NCBI RefSeq assembly: GCF_913058315.1
Contig: NZ_CAJXQY010000015.1
Span: 1 to 57,057 of the forward strand
Source: an uncultured Alteromonas sp.
GTDB taxonomy: Bacteria > Pseudomonadota > Gammaproteobacteria > Enterobacterales > Alteromonadaceae
DNA: 57,057 bases
Direction: 5' to 3'
A program made the translations under genes and the position numbers. Each line of letters begins with the position of its first letter. The stretch's first letter is position 1. Shown piece after piece: positions 45,314-55,583 of this stretch. Below the pieces are notes generated by a model. The model was not told the DNA's origin. It ran no database searches and saw only the letters and a program-made list of their open reading frames with translations.

Positions 45314-47152
45314 TTATTCGTCGAGGAAGCTGCGCAATTGTTCTGAACGGCTTGGGTGGCGAAGTTTGCGTAATGCCTTGGCTTCAATCTGACGGATACG
45401 CTCACGGGTAACATCAAACTGCTTACCAACTTCTTCCAGCGTGTGGTCGGTATTCATGTCGATACCAAAGCGCATACGCAGTACTTTGGCTTCACGAGCC
45501 GTAAGGCCTGCAAGGACTTCCTGCGTGGCGTCTTTCAGGCTGCCGCCGGTTGCTGAATCGAGGGGCTGAATAATGGTGCTGTCCTCGATAAAATCACCCA
45601 GATGCGAGTCTTCATCATCACCGATGGGCGTTTCCATCGAGATAGGCTCCTTGGCAATTTTCAGTACCTTACGGATCTTGTCTTCTGGCATCAGCATGCG
45701 TTCAGACAGTTCCTCTGGCGTAGGTTCGCGACCCATTTCCTGTAGCATCTGACGAGAGATACGATTCAGTTTGTTAATGGTTTCAATCATGTGTACCGGG
45801 ATACGGATGGTCCGCGCCTGGTCCGCGATTGAACGGGTGATTGCCTGACGAATCCACCATGTGGCATAAGTTGAGAACTTATAACCGCGACGGTATTCAA
45901 ACTTATCAACCGCTTTCATCAGACCGATGTTACCTTCCTGGATAAGGTCCAGGAACTGCAAGCCACGGTTGGTGTATTTTTTCGCGATTGAAATTACCAG
46001 ACGCAGGTTAGCTTCCACCATCTCTTTCTTGGCGCGACGGGCTTTTGCTTCACCAATCGACATCCGGCGGTTAATGTCTTTAATGTCGGCAATAACCAAG
46101 CCGGTTTCTTGCTCAACCTGAGAAATCTTGCCAACACTACGTTCGATTTCTTCTTTGTACGACTTTAATGCCTCAGCATAAGCGGCACTGCCAGAGAGGA
46201 TAGTGTCTAACCATGCTGTTGAGGTTTCATTACCGGCAAACGCTTTGATGAAATCCTTTTTCGGCATTTTGGCGTGCATCACGCAGTATTTCATAACCAG
46301 GCGTTCCTGGATACGAACGCGGTCCATCATCTCGCGCATGTTACGCACCAGACGATCAAACTGTTTCGGAACCAGGCGGAATTCTTTGAAGATATCGCTT
46401 AATGCATTGATTTCCTTGCGGGAATCAGCATGTGTACGACCTTTGGTTTCAATGACGTCGCGGGCTACCTGATATTGATCACGCAATTGACCAAACTTCT
46501 GACGGGCTTCTTCCGGATCAACACCCGTATCGTCTTCGTCGTCATCATCGTCGTCGTCATCATCGTCATCATCTTCGTCGTCCAGTTCTTCCTGAGAAAG
46601 TTCTGAACCAACGTGAGTAGCGGTGGGGGCGAGGTCTTCTTCGTTATTCGGGTCAACGAATCCGGAGATGATATCGCTTAAGCGGATTTCTTCGGCTTCG
46701 TATAAGTCCCACTGATCGAGCAGGTAAGTAATGGCTTCAGGGTATTCAGCAACAGAACACTGCACCTGATTAATACCGTCTTCGATACGCTTGGCGATTT
46801 CGATTTCGCCTTCACGGGTAAGAAGTTCAACGGTACCCATTTCACGCATGTACATGCGAACCGGGTCTGTCGTTCGTCCAATTTCGCTTTCAACGGTTGC
46901 CAGCGCTTGCGCTGCCGCTTCTGCAACTTCTTCGTCAGTGGTGGTTTCCTGCATTAACAGTTCATCGGAATCCGGTGCAGATTCTGCTACCTGGATACCC
47001 ATGTCATTGATCATGCGGATGATATCTTCTATCTGATCCGAATCGACAATGTCTTGAGGCAGATGGTCGTTGACTTCAGAAAACGTCAAATAACCTTGTT
47101 CTTTACCTTTCGCAATCAGGAGTTTAATCTGAGACTGCTTGCTTTGCGCCAT
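45314..47152 (-). CDS. rpoD: RNA polymerase primary sigma factor RpoD (sigma-70)
   Basis: A 612-residue housekeeping sigma factor. In order: region 1.1 (about 1-80), region 1.2 ([11 protein letters not shown], 96-106), a non-conserved insert with an acidic run of about 18 Asp/Glu residues (about 190-208), region 2 ([25 protein letters not shown] and the -10 binding [15 protein letters not shown]), region 3 and region 4 ([32 protein letters not shown], -35 binding). Length equals the E. coli protein. A gap of about 390 bases separates it from dnaG, suggesting its own promoter as well as read-through from rpsU. Confidence 0.99.
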   Translation of the reverse strand: MAQSKQSQIKLLIAKGKEQGYLTFSEVNDHLPQDIVDSDQIEDIIRMINDMGIQVAESAPDSDELLMQETTTDEEVAEAAAQALATVESEIGRTTDPVRMYMREMGTVELLTREGEIEIAKRIEDGINQVQCSVAEYPEAITYLLDQWDLYEAEEIRLSDIISGFVDPNNEEDLAPTATHVGSELSQEELDDEDDDDDDDDDDDDEDDTGVDPEEARQKFGQLRDQYQVARDVIETKGRTHADSRKEINALSDIFKEFRLVPKQFDRLVRNMREMMDRVRIQERLVMKYCVMHAKMPKKDFIKAFAGNETSTAWLDTILSGSAAYAEALKSYKEEIERSVGKISQVEQETGLVIADIKDINRRMSIGEAKARRAKKEMVEANLRLVISIAKKYTNRGLQFLDLIQEGNIGLMKAVDKFEYRRGYKFSTYATWWIRQAITRSIADQARTIRIPVHMIETINKLNRISRQMLQEMGREPTPEELSERMLMPEDKIRKVLKIAKEPISMETPIGDDEDSHLGDFIEDSTIIQPLDSATGGSLKDATQEVLAGLTAREAKVLRMRFGIDMNTDHTLEEVGKQFDVTRERIRQIEAKALRKLRHPSRSEQLRSFLDE

Positions 47153-47545
47153 ATACCCTACACTTTTAAAAAATTAACCATTGCAATATGCCCCGCCTGA
47201 ATGTCAATCTATGGCGGACCGAGGTAATAACGTTACACTTTACCTACGTCAGACTGCTTTTGTTGGTTTACGTTTAATTGCCTGCCCATTGCGACGACGG
47301 CAGCGAATTACACAGTATAACAGAAACACGGTTATTTTGACTACTACGGCGGTTACTTTTACCGCATCTAATTTTGCTGATAAGCCTTTCAAAACTTACC
47401 GAATCTGCTTGAATCGTGCTGTTAACTCGCGCGCCTTTGTTCGCTATTTGTCAGCCTCCTGAACAACGGCTTAAGCCCGCAGGCCAATCCTGTAAACCGC
47501 TGCTGTGAATAAAACACATCACTGCGAGTTTAAATGAACGCAGAC
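47153..47545. other. Intergenic region between dnaG and rpoD
   Basis: 393 bases without a convincing gene, between dnaG and rpoD, both minus strand. AGGG six to seven bases before the rpoD ATG is its ribosome-binding site. Secondary promoters for rpoD are expected here by analogy with other gammaproteobacteria. I could not identify a clear sigma-32 or sigma-70 match. A 93-codon plus-strand frame (47181-47462) shows no family features and runs against the operon. Confidence 0.5.
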
Positions 47546-49336
47546 TTAGCTGCTTTGCCGCTCCCGCATGAGCATGTTTAATTCCTGTTTTTCGTCACTG
47601 CTGAGCGCCTGAATTCTTGATTTTGACAACAATTGGTCAATGCGGCTATCGAAATGCCAGTCTAACAAGCGGGCAAAACAGTCACGAAATACTCTTTGTG
47701 AGTCGGCTTCGTCAATAAAATGCTCTTGCACCAGTAACCGACCCAGACTCTTTGAATAAGGGTGCTCACGGAAGTTTTCAACCACCTGTGCGGTGTTAGC
47801 CTGCGGATGAGTGGCACAAAAACTGAACACATCCTGTAAAACATTCAATCCGGCAATACCTGAACCATTAAGAAATTCAGGCTGCACCGAGTCGGCACAC
47901 TCCGCTGCCAGTGACGGGTGTTCCAGTAACAACCTAATCATTACGCTTATCGGCGATAAGCGGGTTTTATTAACATTGCCTACCGGATTTTTTTGCTGCT
48001 GGGGCGTGGCCGGTCCGGGGCCGGCATTAGCAGCCCGGATATCGCGGTCGAGTTTAAAGCGGTCGTACTCACCCACGTGTTTGCTCAGCTCTTCGCCTAG
48101 CATCAGTTTTTGCTGTTCACCGGCTACCTGGTCAATGAGCGGCTTGGCGGCCGACTTTAACGCAATTTTCCCCTCGGGGGTGCCAACTGAATGCTGCTTG
48201 AGTAATGCGTCAAAAAAGAAGGTGGATAGCGGTGTGGCCTTTGCCACTAGCTCTTCAAACGCCTCCTGACCAATTTGTCGTATCATGGTATCGGGATCTT
48301 CACCGTCTGGCAGAAACAGAAATTTCAGCTGAACACCGTCTTTCAGCGCTGGCAGGGCATTTTCTACTGCTCGCCAGGCGGCGTCACGGCCGGCCCGGTC
48401 ACCGTCGTAACAACAGACGATTTCCTGGGTACCACGCATCAGCATGCTCATGTGATCCTGGGTGGTAGCTGTACCCAAAGCCGCTGTCGCATACTGAATG
48501 CCATACTGACTCAGCGCCACAACATCCATATACCCCTCAACCACCATGATGCGCTGTAAGTTGCGTTGCTGACGGGTCTGGTAGTAGCCAAACAGCTCGT
48601 AGCCTTTATGGAAGATACGGGTTTCCGGTGAGTTCAGGTATTTGGGGCCGTTGCCTTCCATAATCCGACCACCAAAGCCACAAACCCGACCCCGTTTATC
48701 GCGTATGGGAAACATGATCCGGTCGCGAAAAAAGTCATACTGTTTGCCGTTGTCGTTCTGATTAACCAGTTTCAGGTCGAGCAGCTGTTTTTTAAGGGCG
48801 TTGTCGGTACCAAAGGTTTTTAGTACAGCGTCCCAGTCGGGTGGCGCGTAGCCAATCTCCCACTGTTTTACGATCTCGCCTGACAAACCCCGTTGCTTCA
48901 GGTAATCCACCGCTTTACTGCCCTGGGCATGGTGCTTTAACTGATGCTGAAAGAAGCGTGTGACTTTTTCCATTAACTGAAAGTCAGACTCGTTTTGCTG
49001 TTTGTTCTTGTCACTGGTAAAGCGACCTGAACCTTGTTCTCTGGGAACGTCAAGGCCGTGCAGTTTTGCGAGTTCTTCAATGGCTTCAACAAACTCAAGG
49101 CGATCGTAATCCATCAGAAACGAAATGGCGTTACCGTGTTCACCACAGCCAAAGCAATGATAGAACTGCTTATCCTGACTGACGGTGAAGGAAGGTGTTT
49201 TTTCGTCGTGGAACGGACAACAGGCTGAATAGTTTTTTCCCGCTTTTTTTAGCCGCACCCGGCTATCAACAATTTCGACAATATCGGTACGGGCCAATAA
49301 GTCGTCGATAAATTCGCGAGGGATCTTACCTGCCAT
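47546..49336 (-). CDS. dnaG: DNA primase DnaG
   Basis: A 596-residue primase that makes RNA primers for replication. The N-terminal CHC2 zinc ribbon (CCPFHDEKTPSF and YHCFGCGEHGN) is followed by the TOPRIM catalytic core (MVVEGYMDVVAL, CYDGDRAGRDAAWRA, FLPDGEDPDTMIR) and a C-terminal helicase-binding domain (about 450-596). The ATG at 49336 (MAGKIPREFIDDLLARTDIVEIVDSRV) fits the family start; upstream in-frame sequence is not conserved in character. It lies between yqeY and rpoD in the macromolecular synthesis operon. Confidence 0.98.
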   Translation of the reverse strand: MAGKIPREFIDDLLARTDIVEIVDSRVRLKKAGKNYSACCPFHDEKTPSFTVSQDKQFYHCFGCGEHGNAISFLMDYDRLEFVEAIEELAKLHGLDVPREQGSGRFTSDKNKQQNESDFQLMEKVTRFFQHQLKHHAQGSKAVDYLKQRGLSGEIVKQWEIGYAPPDWDAVLKTFGTDNALKKQLLDLKLVNQNDNGKQYDFFRDRIMFPIRDKRGRVCGFGGRIMEGNGPKYLNSPETRIFHKGYELFGYYQTRQQRNLQRIMVVEGYMDVVALSQYGIQYATAALGTATTQDHMSMLMRGTQEIVCCYDGDRAGRDAAWRAVENALPALKDGVQLKFLFLPDGEDPDTMIRQIGQEAFEELVAKATPLSTFFFDALLKQHSVGTPEGKIALKSAAKPLIDQVAGEQQKLMLGEELSKHVGEYDRFKLDRDIRAANAGPGPATPQQQKNPVGNVNKTRLSPISVMIRLLLEHPSLAAECADSVQPEFLNGSGIAGLNVLQDVFSFCATHPQANTAQVVENFREHPYSKSLGRLLVQEHFIDEADSQRVFRDCFARLLDWHFDSRIDQLLSKSRIQALSSDEKQELNMLMRERQSS

Positions 49337-49447
49337 AGAATGTGCTACGCTGCCATGAAGTATTGTGGTTGCGGATACTTTATCAGGATATGTGGTTAGC
49401 GCAATGATCTGCGCTACAACCATAAATGCCAGCGGGTGAGGGGGAAA

Positions 49448-49891
49448 TTACCCTAAACGCTGTTTGATTTGGGCGCTCAATGCACCCATATCGGCCCGGC
49501 CTTGTACCTGGGGTTTTAACACACCCATTACCTTGCCCATGTCCTGCATGCCACTGGCACCGGTTGAAGCCATGGCTTCATCGATTAGGGCTGCAATTTC
49601 CTCTTCGCTAAGAGGCTGGGGTAAGAAAGACTCGAGTTCGACAATCTCTGAGCGCTCAGTTTGCGCCAAGTCATCACGACCTGCCGAATCATACTGCGCG
49701 GCAGCATCCTGGCGCTGTTTAACCATTTTAGTTAACACTGCCAGGATATCAGAATCGCCTAAAGTTACCTGCTCATCGATTTCTTTTTGCTTAATTGCTG
49801 CTAACGCCATGCGAATAGTGCCAAGGCGGACTTTATTTTTAGCCCGCATAGCATCTTTTTGTGCATTTTTTAAATCGTCAATTAGCGCCAT
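49448..49891 (-). CDS. GatB/YqeY domain protein
   Basis: A 147-residue helical protein of the YqeY family, related to the tail domain of the GatB amidotransferase subunit. Conserved features are the LKNAQKDAMRAKNKVRLGTIRMALAAIKQKEID N-terminus and a C-terminal helical domain with DMGKVMGVLKPQVQGRADM. The precise role is unknown; it may act on tRNA-dependent processes. It sits between rpsU and dnaG, as in many gammaproteobacteria. Confidence 0.94.
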   Translation of the reverse strand: MALIDDLKNAQKDAMRAKNKVRLGTIRMALAAIKQKEIDEQVTLGDSDILAVLTKMVKQRQDAAAQYDSAGRDDLAQTERSEIVELESFLPQPLSEEEIAALIDEAMASTGASGMQDMGKVMGVLKPQVQGRADMGALSAQIKQRLG

Positions 49892-49967
49892 AAGTTACTC
49901 AGTCGATGATTGCTTACAGGTTTAACGCTGCAATAAAATAGTGCAGCTAAAACTGAACTAAATTAAA

Positions 49968-50183
49968 TTAGTACAGTTTTACGCGACGTGCGTTTTCGCG
50001 AGCCAGCTTTTTCAGGTGACGTTTTTTAGCAGCAGCTTTCTTGCGCTTACGTTCCCAGGTTGGCTTTTCGAAAAATTCACGACGACGAACTTCTGACAGA
50101 ACACCGGCTTTTTCACAAGAACGCTTAAAACGACGCAGTGCAACGTCAAATGGCTCGTTTTCTCTAACTTTAACGATAGGCAT
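49968..50183 (-). CDS. rpsU: 30S ribosomal protein S21
   Basis: A 71-residue, very basic protein identical in length to E. coli S21 and nearly identical in its recognisable features: [25 protein letters not shown], then the Lys/Arg-rich [19 protein letters not shown] tail. It binds the 3' minor domain of 16S rRNA and helps initiation. AGGTGA precedes the ATG. It leads the rpsU-yqeY-dnaG-rpoD operon and is divergent from tsaD across about 250 bases that must hold both promoters. Confidence 0.99.
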   Translation of the reverse strand: MPIVKVRENEPFDVALRRFKRSCEKAGVLSEVRRREFFEKPTWERKRKKAAAKKRHLKKLARENARRVKLY

Positions 50184-50432
50184 TAAAAATTCACCTCAAA
50201 ACTTAACAGGATGTCCGGGATAAAATCGGTACTTTTAAACCACCCGGGTTAAAAATGGTGCGAAATTCTAATCATTCACGCCCACGATGTAAAGTCCTAG
50301 TGTTAAAAAAATAGCCAAAATGACGGTTATGATTCACTTCTCTGCGCCGCAGTGGCCTGAATTCACCAATTCGGGTAAACTTCGCAGCCATTATCCCGGC
50401 TTAATTTGAAGAAACAAGGTAAACAGAACACT

Positions 50433-51449
50433 ATGCGCGTATTAGGAATTGAGACATCCTGTGATGAAACCGGTATAGCCGTTTATGATGATGAACAGGG
50501 GCTTTTGTCTCATACCTTATACAGCCAGGTAAAACTGCACGCCGACTACGGTGGTGTTGTGCCGGAGCTGGCCTCTCGGGACCACGTGCGAAAAATTGTT
50601 CCCCTGATCCAAAAAGCACTGAGCGACGCCGGTTCAACCTCGGCAGATATCGATGGCATTGCCTACACGCGAGGCCCTGGTCTGGTAGGCGCCTTACTGG
50701 TGGGAGCTTCAGTAGGCCGGTCGCTGGCCTATGCCTGGGATGTACCTACCATTGGGGTACATCATATGGAAGGTCATCTGTTAGCGCCCATGCTGGAAGA
50801 TAATGCGCCGCCCTTTCCATTTGTTGCGTTACTGGTGTCTGGTGGCCATTCAATGCTGGTGCGGGTTGATGGCATTGGTAGCTATGAGCTCTTAGGGGAG
50901 TCTATCGACGATGCCGCCGGTGAAGCCTTCGATAAAACGGCTAAATTGCTGGGGCTGGATTATCCGGGTGGGCCTTTGCTGGCAAAACTGGCAGAAAACG
51001 GCGAGGGCGGACATTACCGCTTCCCACGCCCGATGACCGATCGTCCCGGACTGGATTTTAGCTTTAGCGGCCTTAAAACCTTTGCCGCCAATACCATTCG
51101 CGATGCCGACGACAGTGAGCAAACCAAAGCCAACATCGCTTTTGCTTTTCAGGAAGCGGTTATTGATACGTTAAGCATTAAGTGTAAGAGAGCACTTAAA
51201 CAAACCGGCCTGAAACGGTTGGTCATCGCTGGAGGTGTGAGTGCCAATACGTCACTGCGCGCTGCCATGACAAAATTGATGCAGGACATTAACGGCGAGG
51301 TGTACTACCCGGGGTTAAATTTTTGTACCGACAATGGGGCAATGATAGCGTACGCCGGGCTGCAACGACTCAAAGCGGGCGAAACCACTCCTCTGTCAGA
51401 ATCGGTGGTTCCTCGCTGGCCGCTTGATTCATTAACACCAGTGTCATAA
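50433..51449 (+). CDS. tsaD: tRNA N6-threonylcarbamoyladenosine transferase TsaD
   Basis: A 338-residue ASKHA-fold enzyme that transfers the threonylcarbamoyl group to A37 of ANN-decoding tRNAs, with TsaB and TsaE. It has the N-terminal [19 protein letters not shown], the metal-binding HHMEGH (about 110-115) and phosphate-binding LVSGGHSM. The ATG at 50433 is the standard family start; an in-frame TTG at 50406 would add nine residues. Divergent rpsU-tsaD is the conserved arrangement. Confidence 0.98.
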   Translation: MRVLGIETSCDETGIAVYDDEQGLLSHTLYSQVKLHADYGGVVPELASRDHVRKIVPLIQKALSDAGSTSADIDGIAYTRGPGLVGALLVGASVGRSLAYAWDVPTIGVHHMEGHLLAPMLEDNAPPFPFVALLVSGGHSMLVRVDGIGSYELLGESIDDAAGEAFDKTAKLLGLDYPGGPLLAKLAENGEGGHYRFPRPMTDRPGLDFSFSGLKTFAANTIRDADDSEQTKANIAFAFQEAVIDTLSIKCKRALKQTGLKRLVIAGGVSANTSLRAAMTKLMQDINGEVYYPGLNFCTDNGAMIAYAGLQRLKAGETTPLSESVVPRWPLDSLTPVS

Positions 51450-51493
51450 AAAGGGTGTTATCTTATGCTTTTTAATTGATATCAAAGCCTTTT

Positions 51494-52708
51494 ATGAAAT
51501 TTTTTCGTTGGCGCAGTCTGGTTGGCTGCCTGATTCTTGTTAGTCTGAATGTACATGCTGAACGCCCGGAACAGCATGTGGTATTAATCTCAATCGATGG
51601 CTTCCGCCACGACTATATCGAAAAGCATCAGGCCCGGGCGATAGCCGGCATTGCTGCGAGGGGGGTGCGCGCTGAAAGCATGCAGCCCGTTTATCCGGCC
51701 AATACGTTTCCCAATCATATTTCACTACTCACCGGTTTATTGCCGGTCAATCACGGCATTGTGAATAACCGCTTTTATGACAAGTCGCGCCATGCTTATT
51801 ATTCGATGGGCGAAGCGTATAAAGACAGCACCTGGATTACGGCAATGCCATTCTGGAATCTGGTGGAAAGCCATGGGTACCCGGCGGCTACGTATTTCTG
51901 GCCGGAATCCGATGCACGCATCGGTGGGCAGTTGCCTTCTTATCACTTTCATTATTCCAAATACTCAGATTATCAGCAGCGGGTCGATCAGATCATTGAA
52001 TGGCTGACCTACCCTGATACTACCCGGCCGGTGTTTATTGCCGGCTATTTTTCGCTGGTTGATACCGTTGGGCACGATTTTGGCCCGGATGCACCACAGA
52101 CGTTTGCCGCAGTACAAAAAATAGATGCATTGATAGGCCAGTTGGATGAGCGCTTACAAGCCTTACCGATAAAGGTAAACCTGGTTCTGGTGTCTGACCA
52201 CGGTATGAATGCGGTGGATACGAGCCGGATTATCTATCAGGATGAACTGAATATCAGCGAGGATTTTCTGGTCCTCAACGAAGGTGAACAAATACTGTTG
52301 TATGCCAAAGACGGCGTGAGCGAAGCCGCGGTGAAAGCGCAGGAAAAAGCCCTGCGGGCGCTGGCCCTGCCGGGTGTCAGAGTATTTGATGAATATCAAC
52401 GAAAGCATTATCACATGCCGCGCAATCCGCGAACCGGTGATATTATAGTGACCATTGATGCGCCAGCCCGGTTTGCCAAAAATAAAGACAGTCGTATCGG
52501 GCCCGGCGGTCATGGCTATCTGCCTGAACATCCTGATATGGGCGCTACCTTTGTGGCGGTGGGACCTGCTTTCAAGCAGGGTAAATTACTCCCGCGCTTC
52601 AGCAATCTGGAGGTTTATCCGGCATTGGCTGAAGTGCTGGGGCTTGAGTTGATTCGCCCCATCGACGGTCAACTGGACGTACTCAATCAGGCGCTGGCGG
52701 AACATTAA
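51494..52708 (+). CDS. Exported nucleotide pyrophosphatase/phosphodiesterase
   Basis: A 404-residue alkaline phosphatase-superfamily enzyme of the NPP/autotaxin type with a signal peptide (about 1-23, cut after VHA). The two-metal site is recognisable: ISIDGFRHDY (metal Asp), PANTFPNH (nucleophile Thr), DTVGHDFGP (Asp/His), VLVSDHGMN (Asp-His) and a distal His in GGHGYLPEH. It probably hydrolyses phosphodiester or pyrophosphate bonds in periplasmic nucleotides. The ATG at 51494 gives a proper signal peptide. No obvious operon partners. Confidence 0.92.
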   Translation: MKFFRWRSLVGCLILVSLNVHAERPEQHVVLISIDGFRHDYIEKHQARAIAGIAARGVRAESMQPVYPANTFPNHISLLTGLLPVNHGIVNNRFYDKSRHAYYSMGEAYKDSTWITAMPFWNLVESHGYPAATYFWPESDARIGGQLPSYHFHYSKYSDYQQRVDQIIEWLTYPDTTRPVFIAGYFSLVDTVGHDFGPDAPQTFAAVQKIDALIGQLDERLQALPIKVNLVLVSDHGMNAVDTSRIIYQDELNISEDFLVLNEGEQILLYAKDGVSEAAVKAQEKALRALALPGVRVFDEYQRKHYHMPRNPRTGDIIVTIDAPARFAKNKDSRIGPGGHGYLPEHPDMGATFVAVGPAFKQGKLLPRFSNLEVYPALAEVLGLELIRPIDGQLDVLNQALAEH

Positions 52709-52725
52709 CCAAAGAGGTTTTGAAT

Positions 52726-53076
52726 ATGAGTAAGTCTTACCCCGAAATCACCCAACGCATTTCCAGTAACCTAAAAGCTTTACGCAGTGACATCAGCGAT
52801 ACCATGCAGGGTTTTTCTGCCATGGCTCAGGCCGCTACCAAAGACGGCGTTCTGGATAAGAAAACCAAGGAGCTTATCGCGCTGGCTATCGGCGTCTCTA
52901 CCCGTTGTGACGGTTGTATTGGCTTTCACGTTAAAGCACTGGTTGAACTGGATGCGACGAAACAGGAAATAGAAGAAACGCTGGGCATGGCCGTGTATAT
53001 GGGCGGTGGCCCGTCATTGATGTATGCGGCTGATGCGATGCTAGCTTACGAGCAGTTCAGTGAAGCGAAAGCTTAA
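52726..53076 (+). CDS. Carboxymuconolactone decarboxylase (AhpD-like) family protein
   Basis: A 116-residue all-helical protein of the CMD/AhpD superfamily. The redox motif C-x-x-C-x-x-x-H (CDGCIGFH, about 66-73) marks the AhpD-like peroxidase-partner branch rather than the decarboxylases. AAAGAGG at 52711-52717 is well placed for the ATG at 52726. It lies 17 bases after the NPP gene and 23 before the TlpA fusion gene, so a redox-related mini-operon is possible. Confidence 0.9.
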   Translation: MSKSYPEITQRISSNLKALRSDISDTMQGFSAMAQAATKDGVLDKKTKELIALAIGVSTRCDGCIGFHVKALVELDATKQEIEETLGMAVYMGGGPSLMYAADAMLAYEQFSEAKA

Positions 53077-53099
53077 TTTCTGTAGCAGGCAGCCCCGGT

Positions 53100-53918
53100 T
53101 TGCATAGTTTGTCGATTGGCCCGGTCGGCCTGGCCATCGATTATGCGCTGGTGTGGGGAGCGTTGCTCCTGGCGCTGCTCTGGCTGCGCGTAATAGAAAA
53201 AGACAAGCCATTACGCGCACAAGTGGAAAACACGTTGTTTAGTGTTTTTGTGGCGGCCTTGCTTGGGGCCCGTGCCGGCTTCGTGTGGCGCATGTGGCCC
53301 CAATATCAATCTGACTGGCTGGCCATGCTGGATATTCGCGATGGCGGTTTTTTACCCCAGGCTGGCTTTGTGGCCGGGGCAATCCTGTTAGTCTGGCGAA
53401 TACAAAAATTCCCCGCGACACGCAGTCCGACGGTAAAGGTGCTTGTGCTCACCGCGGGGTGTATGTTGCCGGTTTACATCTGGATAAACTGGGTGAACCG
53501 CAGTGAAACCATGCCATTGCCGGTAGTACAAAATAGCACTTACCAGGCGGTAGACTTCGCCGATTTTAATGATAAACCCATCGTATTAAATGTGTGGGCA
53601 ACCTGGTGCCCACCTTGTCGGCGTGAAATGCCAGTGCTTGAAAAGGCTCAGCAAAAATATCCCAATCTGCATTTTATCTTTCTTAATCAGGGCGAGTCAG
53701 CAGCGCGGATTAATGGTTTTCTTAATGAAGAGGGGTTGAAGCTTAACAATGTGCTTTTGGATCCCAGCGGTGAAATTAGTGAAGCCTTCGGTGTGGCTGT
53801 ATTACCCACAACATTGTTCTATTCCACGCAAGGTGAACTGCTATACCGACATGTTGGCGGGGTATCGCCTGCCAGTCTGGACTACGCATTGGAAAAGTTA
53901 ACCGATCCCGCACAGTAG
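53100..53918 (+). CDS. Lgt-like membrane domain fused to TlpA/ResA-type thioredoxin
   Basis: A 272-residue protein. The N-terminal half (about 1-130) is hydrophobic with four to five TM helices and resembles a shortened prolipoprotein diacylglyceryl transferase fold (SIGPVGLAIDYALVWGALLL, ALLGARAGFVWRMW, DGGFLPQAGFVAG). The C-terminal half (about 145-270) is a TlpA-type thioredoxin with WATWCPPCRREMP and cis-Pro VLPTT, expected to reduce periplasmic disulfides. The Lgt-like part lacks a clear full catalytic set and may only anchor the thioredoxin. TTG start. Confidence 0.82.
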   Translation: MHSLSIGPVGLAIDYALVWGALLLALLWLRVIEKDKPLRAQVENTLFSVFVAALLGARAGFVWRMWPQYQSDWLAMLDIRDGGFLPQAGFVAGAILLVWRIQKFPATRSPTVKVLVLTAGCMLPVYIWINWVNRSETMPLPVVQNSTYQAVDFADFNDKPIVLNVWATWCPPCRREMPVLEKAQQKYPNLHFIFLNQGESAARINGFLNEEGLKLNNVLLDPSGEISEAFGVAVLPTTLFYSTQGELLYRHVGGVSPASLDYALEKLTDPAQ

Positions 53919-53928
53919 CGGATAACCG

Positions 53929-54552
53929 TTATTCGTTGGCTTTACCTTTATCCCACACTTTACTTTCTTCGCCCCTGAGTAGCCGCTGAATATTTTCTTT
54001 GTGCCTGAAAATGATCAGCACCGACAGCATGGCCACCGGTATGGTATACATGGGTTTTATAAACCAGGTAAATACCGGTGCCAGCAGCACGGTTACGATA
54101 GCGCCCAGAGACGAATAGCCCCAGATAAACACCACAACCGCCCAACTGGCTACCAGCGAGCCAGCCAGCGCCGGACCAATAGGCAACATGGCGCCAAAGG
54201 CTGTGGCAACGCCCTTGCCGCCGGCAAAATTAAAATACAGCGGGAAGATATGGCCCAGACAGGCAGCTATAGCAATAAAGCCGAGCGCTACCGGAGGCAG
54301 CCCCATAAAATAGGCAGAATAAACCGGAACGGTGCCTTTCAGTACATCGACGAGTAATACCAGTAACGCCGGGACCCGGCCACCGAGGCGATAAACATTC
54401 GTAGCGCCGGGGTTTCCTGAGCCATGGCGGCGGGGATCCGGCAATCGAAAAGCACGGCTAATTAATACTGCACTGCTAACAGAGCCTATCAGGTAGGCAA
54501 CGCCAATCATTAACAGACTGAGTGCAAGCACGCCAATGCTCCAAAAGTGCAT
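53929..54552 (-). CDS. plsY: Acyl-phosphate:glycerol-3-phosphate acyltransferase PlsY
   Basis: A 207-residue inner-membrane enzyme making lysophosphatidic acid from acyl-phosphate and glycerol 3-phosphate. Conserved motifs are [12 protein letters not shown] (about 43-54), [15 protein letters not shown] and the late [16 protein letters not shown]. It has about five TM helices. The ATG at 54552 is chosen, since the earlier part up to 54609 is Ser/Arg-rich and not membrane-like; a further Met 14 residues on would also fit. Divergent from folB, a conserved pairing in gammaproteobacteria. Confidence 0.96.
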   Translation of the reverse strand: MHFWSIGVLALSLLMIGVAYLIGSVSSAVLISRAFRLPDPRRHGSGNPGATNVYRLGGRVPALLVLLVDVLKGTVPVYSAYFMGLPPVALGFIAIAACLGHIFPLYFNFAGGKGVATAFGAMLPIGPALAGSLVASWAVVVFIWGYSSLGAIVTVLLAPVFTWFIKPMYTIPVAMLSVLIIFRHKENIQRLLRGEESKVWDKGKANE

Positions 54553-54718
54553 GAAAAGTGTGCACACACTACTAGAAGATCGCCTGTAAAGCCAGTCATT
54601 GTGACGCACAGGGTGACAGTAACCGGCAGACTCTCATAGTGGCCGGACTGGCCAAGTCTGCGCTGATCGCGTAATCTTCAGCGCCAGGGCTATACTCGCA
54701 TAAAAAGGTGTTTTCACT

Positions 54719-55075
54719 ATGCAGCAAATATTTATCGAAGGGTTGGAAGTCCCTACGCTGATAGGCGTATATGACTGGGAGCGCACCCAAAATACCGTAT
54801 TGGTGATCGATTTGTTGATTAATGCCGATTTAACCGCAGCAATGCAGTCAGATGATGTCGCTCACACTATCGACTATGCGGCGGTAGCGGAAACGGTAAA
54901 ACAGGTGGGAAGTGAATCGACCTTTGAATTACTCGAGGCCTTCGCCAATGCCATCATTGCCGCAGTGTGCGATACCTTTGCAGTGCAAAAGCTGGTACTG
55001 ACTATTGAGAAACCCGGCATATTACCCGATGCCCGAAAAGTTGGGATCCGGATAACACATCAGGTAAGCCAGTAA
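54719..55075 (+). CDS. folB: Dihydroneopterin aldolase FolB
   Basis: A 118-residue enzyme converting dihydroneopterin to 6-hydroxymethyl-dihydropterin in folate synthesis. IFIEGLEVPTLIGVYDWER starts the T-fold, the conserved Glu region is in FELLEAFANAI, and the C-terminal IEKPGILPDARKVGIRI holds the catalytic Lys. It lies one base ahead of folK, the next enzyme of the pathway. Confidence 0.96.
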   Translation: MQQIFIEGLEVPTLIGVYDWERTQNTVLVIDLLINADLTAAMQSDDVAHTIDYAAVAETVKQVGSESTFELLEAFANAIIAAVCDTFAVQKLVLTIEKPGILPDARKVGIRITHQVSQ

Positions 55076-55076
55076 A

Positions 55077-55583
55077 GTGAGCCTGCATCAGGTCTATATT
55101 GGCATTGGCTCAAATATTGAGCGTGAGTTTCACACTCGTGAAGCTTATCGGGTACTTCATCAGTATTTTGAAAATGTTGTGGTCTCTCCGGTTTATGATT
55201 GCCCGGCAGAAGGCTTTGACGGCCCCGGTTTTTATAACTGGGTGGCGAAAGTTGATACCAGCTTATCGCTGGATGCAATTTATCAGTTATTCAAACAATT
55301 AGAAGCCGAATACGGGCGAAAAGACTGGTATAAAAAGCACTGTTCACGCACAATGGATCTCGATTTATTGTGCTTCGATCAAAAGGTGTGTGATGCACCG
55401 GTGACGCTGCCCAGAGCGGAAATTTTACAGCGAGCGTTTGTGTTGCGACCATTGGCCGATATTGCACCCGCAATGCGCCATCCGGTTGTCGGAAAAACAT
55501 TCTCGCAACTCTGGCAGGAATTTGATCACAGCAAGCAGCCAACCACGCCAATCGATTTTAAATGGAGTTCACCCCAGGGATGA
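55077..55583 (+). CDS. folK: 2-amino-4-hydroxy-6-hydroxymethyldihydropteridine diphosphokinase FolK
   Basis: A 168-residue pyrophosphokinase that activates 6-hydroxymethyl-dihydropterin with ATP. It has [12 protein letters not shown] near the N-terminus and the active-site [12 protein letters not shown] (about 96-107, canonical RTLDLDLLLY) with metal-binding Asp residues, followed by [21 protein letters not shown]. Start is GTG at 55077. Its last bases overlap uppP. The Met and Cys in the active-site strand are conservative departures from consensus. Confidence 0.95.
   Translation: MSLHQVYIGIGSNIEREFHTREAYRVLHQYFENVVVSPVYDCPAEGFDGPGFYNWVAKVDTSLSLDAIYQLFKQLEAEYGRKDWYKKHCSRTMDLDLLCFDQKVCDAPVTLPRAEILQRAFVLRPLADIAPAMRHPVVGKTFSQLWQEFDHSKQPTTPIDFKWSSPQG

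Noticed and set aside
47181-47462. 93-codon plus-strand open frame between dnaG and rpoD
   Set aside because: No family character, no convincing ribosome-binding site, and opposite to the operon in a region expected to hold rpoD promoters.
47811-48269. 152-codon plus-strand frame opposite dnaG
   Set aside because: Antisense shadow of the conserved primase C-terminal domain; no independent signals.
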